A DNA stretch of 64,000 nt, from positions 34,334,540-34,398,539 of the forward strand of contig OY978527.1 of NCBI GenBank assembly GCA_963854835.1, in the 5' to 3' direction. Position numbers and translations under genes: made by a program. The notes below the pieces were generated by a model. It was not told the origin of the DNA. It made no database searches and saw only the letters and a program-made list of their open reading frames with translations. Shown piece by piece: positions 40,741-53,890 of the stretch; the first letter of the stretch is position 1; each line of letters begins with the position of its first letter. This DNA is from Megamerina dolium (taxonomy: Eukaryota > Arthropoda > Insecta > Diptera > Megamerinidae).

Positions 40741-42513
40741 GCCTAGATGAGCTCTCTCTCTCATTCAGAGGTCTGCCTCTGTAATAATATATATACCATT
40801 CACTTCACTCTCAGTAATGCAATTTGCAGTTCTAATTGAGAGATTCCACTCCATGCATGACCCTCATTGCTGGTCACTTCAAAACTATTGTTACGTAAAA
40901 CGAATTCTCATGGTACTAAATACTTTTACCATGTTCTCATATGTGGTGCTAGGTCCTAGGACAGCTGGTTTATTAAGTCTAAAAGATAAAATATAGGAAA
41001 GTATTTCCATAGTTCCATAAAGAAACTCAATTCGCTTACAGACATAATGTATGTACCATGTGTATGTATCAAGTCCTGTCACTCATTCATAAATTGCTAT
41101 TTCTGATCGGCTTGTACAGTATGGGTTGTTTTAAAACCTTATCCGTGGTATGAAAAAATATTCATAATAATTGTGTATAATTGTGAAAAGCATGACCATT
41201 TTTCTTTTTGCTTATAATGTACGCGTGTAAAGCACATGAAAACCGGATATGATAAAAATATAAACTAAACTTGCCAAGAACCTTTTTTTTTACGTAAAAG
41301 TAAAACTTGAAATGGGTGAATTGCGCACAATAACGGAAATAACCGGTCACGCCCCATAGATTCAAGGACATATGTATGTGAGCAAAAGCAAACGAAACAA
41401 ATTCGCTTTCAAGCAAAAGCTACATATATACGAATATTCTCTGGTCATAGGCGTAAGTAATTCGTTATGCAATGCATTTCCGGTGTTTGGGTTTGTACGT
41501 TCGTTACCTAACCCAGCAACGCAATTGTTATACGTGTGCCAAACAGGACATTATATACAAAATGAAAAAATAAAAAATAAAAATAAAAAAATAAAAGACA
41601 ATGGAATTATGGTAAAAGGATACAAACGAAATATAAAATTGTTTATTCATTAATTTATGAGTCTCGCCCAACTTTGTATATTTCATACTTTCTAGAAATA
41701 GAAGGTATATCGTATATGTACCTATACTTCATGCAATATTCATTTAATCATTCAAAAGAAAAAAATGAAATCAACACACCATTTAAATGTCCTGCATATT
41801 GCTTTGTATGTTTAAACGAGTTCTCTTTGTCTCCCTTTCTAGTATATTTGTGTTCATATGGAATTTATGTCATTTTGAAAATATGCAACATTATCAGAGC
41901 TGTAATCAAAACAAAAACAACAACAACCCCTATAAGAAAATGAAATTTGATTGATGTGCATTCGTATTACTGGTTTTGGTAAAGAGATTTCTCTTTTATT
42001 TTGCTTTAGGTTTTTGTCCATTGTTCTTGGATTGAATCTGAATAAGTAACATGATCAGTACGATCATTATTTCAATATTTATGCAAATATATGTGCAAGT
42101 GCTACAATTTGGTAATTATTTTCTAAATGTATAGTATACATTTGCCTTATATATATAGCACATATGGCATAAAGTATCATGGGCACGCGTAATACCGGAA
42201 ATGGACGCCTTTAGGCACACGATCAGTGATCACAGGCTCACGTTAATAAGTACAGTTTATATCAGTAGTGTATATATGTAGAAAACATAAACAGTTTGTC
42301 TTCTAACACTATATAGAAATTTTCACTTTTCAATTCATGGTTTGTTTTGGTCCGATTTCCAATATTGAGAAATTTAGAAATTGAGAAGTGGTCAGGTTCA
42401 CAGTACATGGTTTTTGCATCTTTGGGTCAAAGGGACCATTGAAATTAATCGCTGCAAATCAGACCAGTTTCATTTACTACTGACTTTCTAGTTTAGCCAC
42501 AGAAATTAGGAAA
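40741..42513. other. Intergenic DNA, no gene seen
   Basis: AT-rich; nothing coding or element-like recognised. Confidence 0.45.
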
Positions 42514-42791
42514 TATATCTTTCAAATTTGGTGGTTTGATCTTAGAGCGAAACGATCAGAATATAAAACATGTTATGAATGCAACCTTAGTGGGAAAAAT
42601 AAAAATAAAATTGGGATTCCTCGTATTCGAAACCCCCCAAATATAAACGCAAAATAAATCTTTCAAATTTGGTGGTTTGATCTTAGAGCGAAACGATCAG
42701 AATATAAAACATGTTATGAATGCAACCTTAGTGGGAAAAATAAAAATAAAATTGGGATTCCTCGTATTCGAAACCACCCCAAATATAAACG
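42514..42791. repeat. Tandem duplication, period 141-142 bp
   Basis: The block starting ATCTTTCAAATTTGGTGG and ending AAATATAAACG occurs twice head to tail (about 42517-42649 and 42658-42791). The copies are practically identical apart from CCCCCC versus CCACCCC near the end. Such identity implies a recent duplication or an assembly artefact. Confidence 0.93.
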
Positions 42792-44940
42792 TATTTCGAT
42801 AGTTTCATATAAAAGTTCCTTTTCGCCCAAAAGGTCAAATCAACAAGTTTGAAGTGCCAATTCCGAGATTCTGGAAAAAGAGCATATCTCAAAAATTCGT
42901 ACAAAGCTTGTTTAATGATAATTCCATTTTTTTTTTTTGCATATAAGCAGTTGTAATCTTGCAACAATGTACTCGTATCCTACATATTCTACATGTAGTA
43001 GCAGCCATAAAAATTATTCTGTAAGAAAATAAAAACGGAAGCAAAAGTAGCCGGGATTAAAAAAATTTACAAAATTTGATGAAAAATTTGTGATAATTGT
43101 CATAAAAAAAACGATTACCCAAAGAATTATGAATGGATAAGTAAGCATGAAAAGATGTCTTAACGAATGTAACCGGATATCAAAGAAGCTTAAAGGTACT
43201 ATGCACAAGAGAAAAATGTATGTATTATATTTTTCAGTAGGTAGCAACTTCCTTTTTTTTTTTTAAATTAGACACTATGTACCCTCCATACAGGACAGAG
43301 TGCAGGATACGTATATACTTGCATATAATGTAGGTGTCAAAATTCGTATTAAGCCAATCATTTGATGTAATATTTTGCAAGAAAATGAAAATCTTTCCTC
43401 ATTCGACCTTTTATATAATTTTATGTATATATGTTAGGTAGTTAGGTAGAAGAACACGATCGGTGTTGTCTGACTGTCTAAAAGAATGATATCTGGTTCA
43501 ATTTTAAATGTAATTATTTGTCAGCTGATCTTATACAAGTGCAAGGTAGCGTGTTAAAAAAAAATTTGCAATTTGTTTTTGCTTTTTACATATGTATATT
43601 AGGGTGTCTCAAAGTCCATATAAAATTCAAATGAACCATAATTTGTAATTTTATACATTTATTTCGACATTACTGCACAAATTGGTGCATTAATGTCGAA
43701 AAGTGTTAAATTTTCGACATTGTGGCACTTAATTTTATGACATTAATGTACGTAGCATAAATAAACACTTGAATGAGTATATACGAGTATATATCATATA
43801 TACATATGTCCTTTCAGGAAGTTTATATTTATTTTGCACTATACTTTTGTCACAATATATTGTATATTATATAGACATAAATACATAAATGTTTGTTACA
43901 CAAATTTTTATGTTCTTTTTACAATACACACACTCACACACACATCGTTTTTCTTTTTCAATATTTATTTTAGTATGTAATTTGATAGTTTTTATAAATG
44001 GATTTTACAAAGTACATATTACAAACTCTACTACTACTACTACTACTACTACAGTAGTCATGTACTCATATTATGCACATATGTATATAAAATTGTTCAT
44101 ATATTAAAATGAGAAATTTCAAAAAAATTTGCCATGGCGTCACATAAATCGAATCGAATGTCTCCACTTAGAACGCCCAAATTCGTTTGAAGATGAAGAT
44201 TTATGACAATGTCAAAATATGAGTACATATATCCATCTATAGTATATTACAATTTCATTTTTCTTTCAAATTTATATTACATTTTTACACTATGGTCTAT
44301 TGTCTAAGCATACTGTCACTCTTATATTACACTTGCCACTTACATATGATCATGTCCAAAGGCGAGAATTTTTCCAAGTAATCTAATATAATTTCATACA
44401 TTTCATACAATACTCACATGTACGTACATACATACATACATACATGTATGGTATATAGTATGCTGTAAAAGGGTTCCTTTGTTGCATCGCAATAAACTGT
44501 GCCATTAGGCGCTAATGAATTATCATTTAATGACATTTAGACAATCGACACGAGCTGCTTTAAATATTGAATATGTATACTATATATTATATACATATAT
44601 TTCTTGTGAAAGTAATTAAAAGATATTATTTATGAAATTATATTCGATAGATTACATGTCGCTAACTAATCTGTAATTGACACTAATAGAAAAAAAATCA
44701 TTTTCAGTATTTATTGCAAACTTAGAACAGACTCTAAATATGTATTTTGAGATTCTATTTGATTATTTTTTTAATATCCTCTTAAATGATATTAACATTG
44801 AATCAAAGAAAAAATGTTTTTAAATTCTAGATGCAGTAGATGCGATATAGACAATTGTAGTAATTACTTTTATTATTATTAAAATTTGTAAATTTGAAGT
44901 ATATCTTTAAGTCCAACATCTATTAGCAAGCTTCGTATTA
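42792..44940. other. Intergenic DNA, no gene seen
   Basis: No gene recognised. An ATATTAGGGTGTCTCAAAG string at 43597-43616 resembles the MITE end family without a clear partner. A (CTA)n tract lies at 44027-44052. Confidence 0.45.
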
Positions 44941-44942
44941 TA

Positions 44943-46063
44943 CGCGTTCAGTCCCAGAATTACCCGACCAAACAAAGAAAACACAACAAATTTGGGAAAA
45001 TTTTTCTTTATTTCTCAACATAATCTCCTTTTAGCTCTATACACTATTCCCAGCGATATTCTATAGCTTCGATACCCTATATATAGTATCAACACTCTAG
45101 CTCATTAAAATAGCCATCGACCGCAGACTCCACCACTTCATTGATTGCAATTCTTCTACCACCAAGCCGTTTTTTCAAATTTGGAAATAGAAATTAATCC
45201 GAAGGAGCTAAATCTGACGATTAAGGTGCGTGCTGTAGCAATTCGAGCTTTGATTTTGGCCATCGGAATAGCGGATGCATAAATGTGGCCTTTTTTCTTT
45301 AATTTCAATCCTTAAACCCTGCAACAAATTAGCATTATACTCGGCGTTTCTTGTTTTTCATTTTGAAGATAATCAATAAAAATTATCCCACAGGCATCCC
45401 AAAACACCTGCAGATGGAACTGTCTTCGCCTTCTTTAGACACGATTCTCCTCTTTCAGTCCACCGTTTTGACTGCTCCTTTGGCTTTATTACTGTGAAAC
45501 ATCGCCAAACACTCTATAGAAACATCTTCACGACGTTGCTTTTATTCTATTGTGAGCAAACGCAGCACCCATCTTGCACACACCTTTTCATCATTAAATT
45601 TCGGTCAATATACGCACTTTTTGAAATACCTGTAATTTCATATAGCTCACGCATCTTCAGCCGGCTATCATCCAATACAATTTTGTGAATTTTCTTAACA
45701 GTTTCTGGCGTGGTCACCTCAATTGGTTGACCACTACAGTGTTCGTCTTGGCAGCTGGTACGACCTCGTTTAAACTCTGCCACCCAATATTTTATGGTCG
45801 TAAGCGAAGGAACAGACTCCCCCAGAGAAGAACCTTTCAAATGAAGGTATTGAATTACATAACGGTGACCAATTTTTTCCATGTTTACAAATTCACTGAG
45901 GTCGTTAACTTCCGATGGCTAAAAGAAAAAAATACTAAACAACGTGTCGCCTTGAAACTAAAAACATATGTTTTATAAGGTTGCCACTTTTCACCAAAGT
46001 AATTTTTTTCAAACTACCAACGCCTTCTATATGTCAGGTCGGTTAGTTCTGGGACCACCATCG
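44943..46063 (-). mobile_element. Mariner element with both terminal repeats (lineage 2), defective
   Basis: The ends CG..GTCCCAGAATTACCCGACC at 44943 and GGTCGGTTAGTTCTGGGAC..CG at 46041-46063 are inverted repeats flanked by TA on both sides (44941-44942 and 46064-46065). Length is 1,121 bp versus about 1.3 kb for intact mariners. The minus-strand transposase start is at 45882 (MEKIGHRYVIQY); see the pseudogene entry. Confidence 0.9.
45000..45882 (-). pseudogene. Mariner transposase pseudogene (lineage 2)
   Basis: The N-terminal 111 residues are open (45882-45547): a small deletion after YLHLKG, then VAEFKRGRTSCQDE and PIEVTTPETVKKIHKIVLDD, the helix-turn-helix part, and ITGISKSA. Further on, in other frames, there are KEQSKRWTERGE, KKAKTV and a degraded C-terminus (NFYFQI-stop-KNGLVVE). 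It is close to the copy at 23902-24684 but keeps different segments, so neither is derived from the other by simple deletion. Confidence 0.85.
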
Positions 46064-46339
46064 TAGATCTAATCTTATTGGATTTGAACTGATTACTGAG
46101 TATTAAATATTCTGCCGGTGCGTTTCTTTCCCAACACTTGTTTCGCAGTTTCATCTTGCTTCCTGCAGAATTGACAATTTTCATCTGAAAAGACCTCTAG
46201 TTTAGTTAAGTAATTAAGTTTAACCTAAACATTAGTTTCGATGTCAGATTTGAGTGCCTTGATAGCTGACTGGCTACCTTTTAGTATTGCTATCCTTCGG
46301 TTACGGTAGTCACATATGAGATTGAAGTAGGCACACTTC

Positions 46340-46960
46340 CACACGAAAAACAGTTCCGTTACTTCCTAAGGGCTTGGCGTAACGTTCGATCGTAGCCTGG
46401 CTATTCAGTTCCTTAGTGAAGTGTTCCGTCCGTAGACAAGAATCTCATTTTCGTCACACTTTCTTGTCGCTGCATATCTCCATTTCGTAATACATGAACC
46501 TTTCTAGCTCTAGCTATCTTTCTTCGAACTCTTTTTCTCACTGTACCGCTCCTTAACAGTTCTAGTAGCATCTACATGCGGAGTTTTTCTGTAGGCGGCA
46601 TTTTTCTTTGCGGTAGCGTCGCGAAACTCTTGATCATACCGCTCATTCTTCAAAAGCTGGCAGTAACCGATTAGCTCCTCGCTATCGTAGTAGTCATGTA
46701 GTGGAATGTGCGTATCAGGAGTGTTCTACATAAGCAGTACCGATAGTCGAGTTGCAAAAGGACCTGTCTCTGGTAACCGCAACTTACTGACGTCAAGCCT
46801 TCTTTGTAAGGGACTTCGTTTGTTGTTTGCGACACTTAAACGTGTTCACACCGCATGCTGCAATAAGGCAGTAATTCGAGTCGATTTCGCTGATTTCGTG
46901 GATCGACTTTGCTGAAAGAAGCTCTACTTAATCGTATCGTTCATCTCGTCCATCAAAGTG
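46340..46960 (-). pseudogene. RTE-like LINE fragment, endonuclease C-terminus and linker
   Basis: Minus-strand pieces in several frames: IDSNYCLIAACGV (endonuclease SDHYLVAAKV), QQTKSLTKKA, HSTT, then AKKNAAYRKTP and, farther on, an eroded basic linker (VKERYSEKKSSKK). The equivalent region of the copy at 59107-60300 is similar at the nucleotide level: both read, on the plus strand, CAACTTACTGACGTCAA followed by GGGACTT and TTTGCGACAC. Confidence 0.6.
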
Positions 46961-49379
46961 TGTGAACAGATGAGATTGATGTTTAAATATGTTGCGTTGA
47001 TGCGAATTATGGCTAGCAGCTTGTTGATCAAAGATGTCAGGATTAAAGAGAGTGATTCAACATTAACATGGTATTACAGCCTTTATTATTGGCTTGTTAA
47101 TTGATTTAATTTGGATTACTTTAGCATCAGTAGGGATTTTCAAGTCGCTATGAACTATGAACATTTTTTCTTATGAACAATGGTCCATTTATAATTATGA
47201 CTAGCACATCTTCTGAGCTCGAGACCATACATCAATACAGGTTTTAAAATTTGCTTATCCAGCAACACCTTGGTGATGTCTATAATAAAAAAATCCTCAT
47301 ATGTATATCCTTTCATTTAAATTCCTGTGTGGTAATCAGCTGAATCAATGGTTTATAAAAACAAATAATCCAAAATATGTGTAAATTTGAACTTAAACTT
47401 ATCCAATGGAAGATTGAATATGTAAACAAATAGGTGTATAATTTAAAATTATTTTGAACAATAGGTGCATAACTCCATTGCATGAAGTTCATAAGATTTA
47501 AGATGCATACTCGTACATAGCATTAACTCATTTCTATTTTTAACTTCTTCTAGTTTAACGACACTATCATTTTGCCTTTCGTCTTACGAATACTTGTACT
47601 TATATGGTTTCATTTGTAATAAATAACAGTAATTTAAGCACATGCATGCATAGTTCCATTAAAGCCCACTTTTATTCGAACAATAACATAATTACACCAT
47701 CACCACCACCACTAACAGCATCCAAGCATCGTCAGGCATGACGAATATCAATTCGATACCGTCACTTACAGAAAACACATTTTCCACCAATTTATGATGT
47801 AAGGCATTTATTAAGCGCGCCCAGCAAATGTTAATTATGGTATATGGTATTACATGCGAAAAATGAACAAATCAACAATACTAAATAATATAAGTACAAA
47901 GTCATCAATTTTAATACCCGAGGGTATGCACATTTCCATGTAGATGTTGGTCACTTTACAAGTTACATTTCATGTAGATATGTACTTACTTATTTTTGTC
48001 CATAACTTATGCTACTGTTCCAATGTTTTTTGTTCAATTAAAATTGACTTCGATGACTCCTTGTCTATAAGTGATTACACAGTGTTTCTATGACGGAATA
48101 TGTACCTACCTTAAATATAGGACGTTGACCGTTTGCTGACAGATCGATAGCACATATGTACCACTTAGTTCGGCTGGTCTCGATTCAACTGCTTATTGCA
48201 TGTGATAGTGAAATGACGAGCTTCGAGGCATTACCAAGTATATATGATTCACTCACATGCCATCTGCCGTAGATCGGATTGATGGGATCCAGAAGGTAGT
48301 ATCTCACCATCCAGCTGGAAGTTGGTAGAGCACATATTTTTGGAAGTAGTACAGGAGAACTCAATGCCCGTTCAAAATTTGCTTTCCGGGACTTTCACCC
48401 GCAGCTAAAATATCACAAAGTTGAAAGAGTTGCAGTTGAATGATATCGTTAACAAAGAGTCTCTTGCGACCTCCGGTGGCGTTGTGATTTTTGATTTGGG
48501 CCACCTTGCATTTAAGGTGTACAGGAGAAACGAGGAAGTGTTGGAAACTGAATCCTATAAAACGGGCTCCATGGACTTACTGCAAATGGAAGTCGAAACC
48601 TCAATAACGGAGATGGACTATCACTGTACCCAGTCATCCCCTTGAAAGATCTGACCCGGACAGATTTGATTGCTTCTAGTTCGGATTCCGTGGGGTCTTT
48701 GGTACGATATGGGATAATATGTTAAGGACTATGATCTGTGCAATTTGCATTGGAATCTGGACAACAAAACACAGCTGTTTTGCAGCAAGTGTGCAGGTAG
48801 ACCGCGTAATTGTATTCTTGTATATAAATCACTTAATGCATAGCTGCTCCCTCATTTCAGCAAAGAAAGACTTGTTCGCCATTTCCCTGTTACTGAATTG
48901 TCTCAGGCTTCATAGCGCACAATCAGACATATCATCCAGATTTCTTGAGAACGAGAGTTGCAAGAGCTAATAACAGAAAATTGGCCACCATAATCTGATC
49001 TGATGCTAATATGCACGGTAATATACGGGGCAGTTCCGAATTAATGAAAAAGTGAGTCACTTGTTGATTACATAGCAAATAAACCTATCAGTTTACCAAA
49101 AATCAGATATCAGATATTACTTTGCCTTCTCCTATATGATTGACATGATCAGGGAATTGAGTTTCACATGAGTCCTCCATCTCTGATCACATATACATTT
49201 CGTTTCAACGAGCGTATTAGAAAACCCCCAGATATACGAAACTTTAAAAAGACAGATTGGATAGTCATCCTACACCGCTCTGTATACCCTTCTTTGTTGA
49301 TATAGGCTTTTATCTGCAAATTTAGTTAAAATAGCTGTATGAACGCTATTGTTTTTATCAGCAAACTGCTAGCAAAAGT
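46961..49379. other. Intergenic DNA with an unassigned frame at 48421-48645
   Basis: From about 48200 to 48970 the sequence is less AT-rich than its surroundings. It contains a 74-residue frame (MKELQLNDIVNKESL...) without a domain I recognise. It could be the remnant of another retroelement. The rest shows nothing. Confidence 0.3.
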
Positions 49380-49389
49380 ACTGTCAATA

Positions 49390-49776
49390 GTGGGTGCCGT
49401 AGCTCAGTGGTTAGTGTGTTGGCATTCCGATCTGTAGGTCGTGGGTTCAATCCTCGGCTGAAGCATAACAAAATTCAATATCGAAAAGATTTTTCTTTCG
49501 AACTGTACCGACCTGCAGGCAGTTACCAAAAATTGGCAATTTTTCCGGCAGTAACAATTTGCCAAAAATTCTTCTCAAAAGAGCTCTGTGACAAAACTAA
49601 GTTAAAGTGATGTCACAAGGGTTCTGCCGTTCGGAACCGGCTAATATAAGTAGGTCCCTTCTAATGCTGTCCACATTTAACACGCACAACAGTATTGGAA
49701 GAGAAGCTCGGTGGTATCACAACCTCTGGGGCTGTCCTCTCAGAGAGAGGGCAGCCCCATAACCTAACCTAACCTA
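49390..49776 (+). mobile_element. tRNA-derived SINE, copy 5 (type B, complete)
   Basis: Flanked by a 10-bp target-site duplication ACTGTCAATA (49380-49389 and 49777-49786). A box TAGCTCAGTGG at 49400-49410, B box GGTTCAATCCT at 49444-49454. The body is shared with type A as far as GAGAAGCTCGG. The 3' end then differs: GTATCACAACCTCTGGGGCT, an imperfect hairpin around CTCTCAGAGAGAGG, and GGCAGCCCCATAACCTAACCTAACCTA, that is, a (CCTAA)n tail instead of T. Confidence 0.92.
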
Positions 49777-49786
49777 ACTGTCAATA

Positions 49787-50883
49787 ACAGATCTGAAATC
49801 GCTGAAATCGCCCGTTATAGTTTCGGATTTGTTTCCCTTATATCATCGAGTGTCCTTTGAAAACCTTGTATGTCTCTGCCATTTACTTTGACACGCCCAA
49901 AGGTAATTTGTCTGCATTTTGGTTGGCTCTGTCAAGTGACCCTGCCACAGATCTAAATTCCAACTTTGTTTGAACCGTTAGCCATCCATGTATTTTCGTC
50001 CAGATTTCAATATTGATTAGTTAATAGAACCATATTAATATTATTTTGTCTGATTGTTTGCTTCAGTAAAATCTGTGCAGCTTCAGATTGAATTACAGGA
50101 TTTTAATTTTCCCTAAATTCTCACGCGTCGAATTGTACACGGGAATTGTCCAGATTTGTTTCAGGCTTGCATAGTATGCATTTTACTCTAGTACAAACTT
50201 TGAAATATGCTCTAATGACATGCAGCGCTAACATCTTGATCAAACCAACCGATTTTTATCTTGTATTTGTGTACCAAAACTTCAATCATATTGCATTGGC
50301 AGACTAAGGACTGCAGCCTGTGTATCGTCATATGATTTCCTTGCAGTTTTTACATGTTCAACGGCAACGAACTCCTATTCTTTGACCTGTACATGCGTGG
50401 CATGAATAAGGTTAAATAGCATTGTAACATAGTAATACGTAGACTTGTACAATAACTCTAATATAAGGGATTTTTCCTTTCCCTCATAATGTTTATTTAA
50501 AGTCATTTTATTTGCTATGGAAGTGTTCTATACGAAGTGAATTGTGCGATTCCTTCTGTGAATGTGATTCTTTGGCTAATATTTAGCGATCGAGAATATT
50601 ATCCTTGATTTTTTCGTTTCTTTTTTTTTTGTTGTTTGTTTGTTTCAATAAGCTTTTGTTCTATTTGTTCACATGATAATCACAAAGTTCACAAAAGTCG
50701 TTTTTGTGAAATATTGTATGTATACATGATAATACTGGCTCCCTTCTTTAAGATGCGTAGGTAGAAAGGAGCCTCTATTGTAAAAATTCTATTTTACGCA
50801 TAAGAATATTCCTTTTTGTTTGATATTTTCAATAGGAAATTTTCATCTTCTTTGTTGTATGCAACCCTCATATATATGATATA
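49787..50883. other. Intergenic DNA, no gene seen
   Basis: No gene recognised. The part to about 50420 is less AT-rich and may be eroded transposon sequence, but no motif supports it. Confidence 0.35.
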
Positions 50884-51135
50884 TACATTAAGACGACTCA
50901 CAAAAAATTTTATATTTTTACCAGCGTGTGCACTAGATTAGCCGGAAAAATCTGTTTGTTGGCGAATTGAAGTAGCACTTAGTGAGTGATTTTTTAAAAC
51001 GGAGTTTTTTAGCTCATAAATAGCCTTTTATTGTGCCAGTATATATTGGTTGACCTCATGAAAGAAACCAAGCTTTGTGTTTCGCTGGTAAATTAGTAAT
51101 TTATTTTTGTATGAAATGTGAGACACTCTAACGCA
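50884..51135. mobile_element. MITE, about 250 bp, imperfect TACATTAAG-type ends
   Basis: The left end is TACATTAAGACGACTCACA; the right end TGTGAGACACTCTAACGCA is its inverted repeat with 12 of 19 matches. Interior non-coding. Older than the other two copies judging from the ends. Confidence 0.5.
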
Positions 51136-52358
51136 GATATATTTTTAAATTAGAATTATCTTTGCATGAATTTCTATTCGAAAAATCATAAACAAGTATA
51201 ATGATGTAGTAGTACCTTCATTATGAAGTTATACAATAACTTGAATCCTCTTATCATCTTCTGTTTAGTATCAGTCATCAGACCCTGTTCGATTGCCCTG
51301 TATCGCTTGTATCCTGTTTATTAGTTTCGGTCAGATGTTTGTAACTACTTGAAGGAAACTCGAGCGCTATAGACAGACATTATTGATCAGCGTAGCCTAT
51401 ATATTTTCCATGGAACACGGGTACGGATAGCGATTGTAATGGGCATGATCATGGGTTAACTGCCACCATCACAAAGAGCAACTACTGAAACTAACCGCAA
51501 AATTTTTAGATATTTTAACCATTTAATATTTCATTTAAAAAAAAAACAATATAAGGCATGTACTACTTTTGCAAGTAATGAGCGCTCGCTAATGTCCACT
51601 GTTTACAAGAGAATCCATACAACGTCACGGATTCTTTTAAACTTTAAACCGCTATAATTTAGGCATTCTTCCAATTACGAATTCCAAGTACTCTGTTCGG
51701 TTTGCCAGTTCATCATGAATGAAAAATCGATATTTGTTGATATTTATTCTTAATCCAACATACAACCCTACTAAGTATTTACTTATATATATATAGACCA
51801 TAAAGTATATGTATTTGTAACAATACAAGTACAAAGAAGTTCTGCTGTAAGTACATAAACCTGTTGTTATGCATGTTGATACGAAATAGAAAGTTACGCA
51901 GTTCCATGAATTTGGTTACAAGTAAAACAAAGAGGTACAATGGGAAAACCCATGAAATACTGGCATAAGTGTGCAAAATCGAAAAAATGTTTATAAAGTT
52001 AAGATACAACTACAAGCTAAATAATATTGTATATATTGGTTAGGGCTAGACTCTCGCTGTCTATGGCACTTCGTCCGTTTCGAACTACTGTGCCATACCC
52101 TAGTTTAATACTGGAAGAGATTATATCATCATATTTTCTGAAAGAATGTTTTGATTCTAGTGAGTTAAAGTTCAGACAGATAGGTTGTCTGTAATAGTTC
52201 CCTCCCAAGTGTTTATTTCCTCACATGGACAAGGGCTGGACATTCTGTGATTAGGTGTATGGATGTCTCATCATCTTCCATACAGAATCAACATATTTCA
52301 ATATCTTTCAATTTCAGACGGGTTTTCTGTTTGTTTAATAGACAGTGTCTACTAATTA

Positions 52359-53890
52359 AAACGGCCGTTTTAAGGCTGAAGAACAACAAAGCTGCAGGTG
52401 CTGATGGCCTGCCTGGCGAGTTGTTTAAGACCGGAGGCGATGAGCTGCTCACCCGCATGCACCAGCTCATAAGCAGAATATGGTCGGATGAAAGCATGCC
52501 TGATGATTGGAGGCTCAGTGTTCTCTGTCCTGTACATAAAAAAGGAGACCCCACAATTTGCGCCAACTACCGTGGAATAAGTCTCCTGAGCATCGCATAC
52601 AAGGTTCTATCGAGCGTACTGTGTGAAAGGTTGAAGACTATGCTCAGCAACCTGATTGGACCTTATCAGTGTGACTTCAGACCTGGTAAATCCACCATTG
52701 ACCAGATTTTCACAATGCGCCAGATCCTGGAGAAGACCCAAGAAAAACAGATCGACACACACCACCTATTTGTTGATTATAAAGCCGCTTTCGACAGTCC
52801 GGTAAGGGATTACCTCTACGCAACAATGTCTGAGTTCGGTATTCCTGCAAAGCTCATTCGACTTTGTAGAATGACACTGCATAACTCCCGTTGTGCAGTG
52901 AAAATTGGGAAGGACCTCTCCGCACCGTTTAATACCGAACGGGGTTTCAGACAAGGTGATTCGTTATCGTGCGACTTCTTCAATCTTATTATGGAGAAAA
53001 TAATACGAGCTGCTGATCTACGACATAATGGCACTATCTTCAACAAAAGTATCATGCTGTTAGCGTATGCCGACGATATTGACATAATCGGCATGAACAC
53101 GCTAGCAGTCAGTGCAGCATTCTCAGAGGTGGAAAGAGAGTCGCGTCGGATGGGCCTCACGGTGAACGAGGGCAAGACGAAGTATCTAGTGTCAACAAAC
53201 AAAGAGTCCCGGCGTCTCGGACAGGACGTCACTGTTGACAACTACGCTTTTGAAGTAGTAAGGGACTTTGTCTATCTTGGAACCAGCATTAACAGCAGTA
53301 ATGACGTCAGCTTGGAGATCATGCGTAGGATAACTCTTGCTAACAGGTGTTACTTTGGGCTGAGTAAGCAATTGAGTAGTCGAGCCCTCTCTCGAAGAAC
53401 GAAAACTACACTCTACAAGTCTCTCATCATGCCTGTCCTAACATATGGCTCTGAAGCCTGGACAATTTCCACCTCGGATGAGCGAATGCTTGGAGTTTTC
53501 GAGAGAAAAGTCCTACGCAAGATCTTTGGACCTATTTGCGTTGGTGGCGAGTACCGAATAAGGTAGAACCATGATCTGTACGAGCTGTATGCCGATATTG
53601 ACATAGTAAAGCGCATCAAAATCCAGCGGCTGCGCTGGCTAGGTCATGTCGAGCGAATGGAAGAACACGCTCCAGCTAAGAAGGTGTTATATTCGGAACC
53701 CGCTGAAGGACGACGCAGAAGAGGAAGACCAAACCTCCGGTGGAAAGACCAAGTACTGGAGAACCTGACGGCGTTTGGAATTTCTAACTGGCGCCAGCTA
53801 GCGAAGAACAGAGATGGCTGGCGAAGCATGTTATTTTCGGCCTAAATCGATATTCGGTTGTTATGGCCACATAAGTAAGTAAGTAAGTAA
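52359..53890 (+). mobile_element. RTE-like LINE, 5'-truncated copy with 12-bp target duplication
   Basis: Direct repeats GTCTACTAATTA (52347-52358 and 53891-53902) flank the element. The left junction falls within the linker just before the RT. The right end, after the ORF, is ACATAAGTAAGTAAG, a (TAAG)n tail, as in LINEs with short-repeat tails such as RTE. Insertion is antisense to and inside the R1/I-like element. This is the best preserved retroelement of the window. Confidence 0.92.
52365..53845 (+). pseudogene. LINE reverse transcriptase ORF, one premature stop
   Basis: Open from the truncation to a TAG at 53564-53566, then open in the same frame to 53845. The upstream ATG (52247) lies in flanking DNA and is not the true start. 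Order: LKNNKAAGADGLPGELFK; FRPGKSTIDQIF; motif A FVDYKAAFDS (52769-52798); motif B TERGFRQGDSLSC; catalytic YADD (53066-53077); EGKTKYLVSTN; YLGTSINSSNDVSLEI (thumb); LYKSLIMPVLTYGSEAWT; after the stop, IQRLRWLGHVERME and GRPNLRWKDQV. The endonuclease and N-terminal linker are absent by 5' truncation, so the copy cannot mobilise itself. Clade assignment to RTE-like is from tail and architecture, moderately sure. Confidence 0.92.

Noticed and set aside
48421..48645. 74-residue frame as a possible small gene
   Set aside because: It has no recognisable family and sits in a patch that looks like old transposon sequence; recorded only as an unassigned region.
52247..52364. Apparent N-terminus of the reverse transcriptase frame
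   Set aside because: It lies before the target duplication, in the older host element; the true LINE protein start is lost by 5' truncation.
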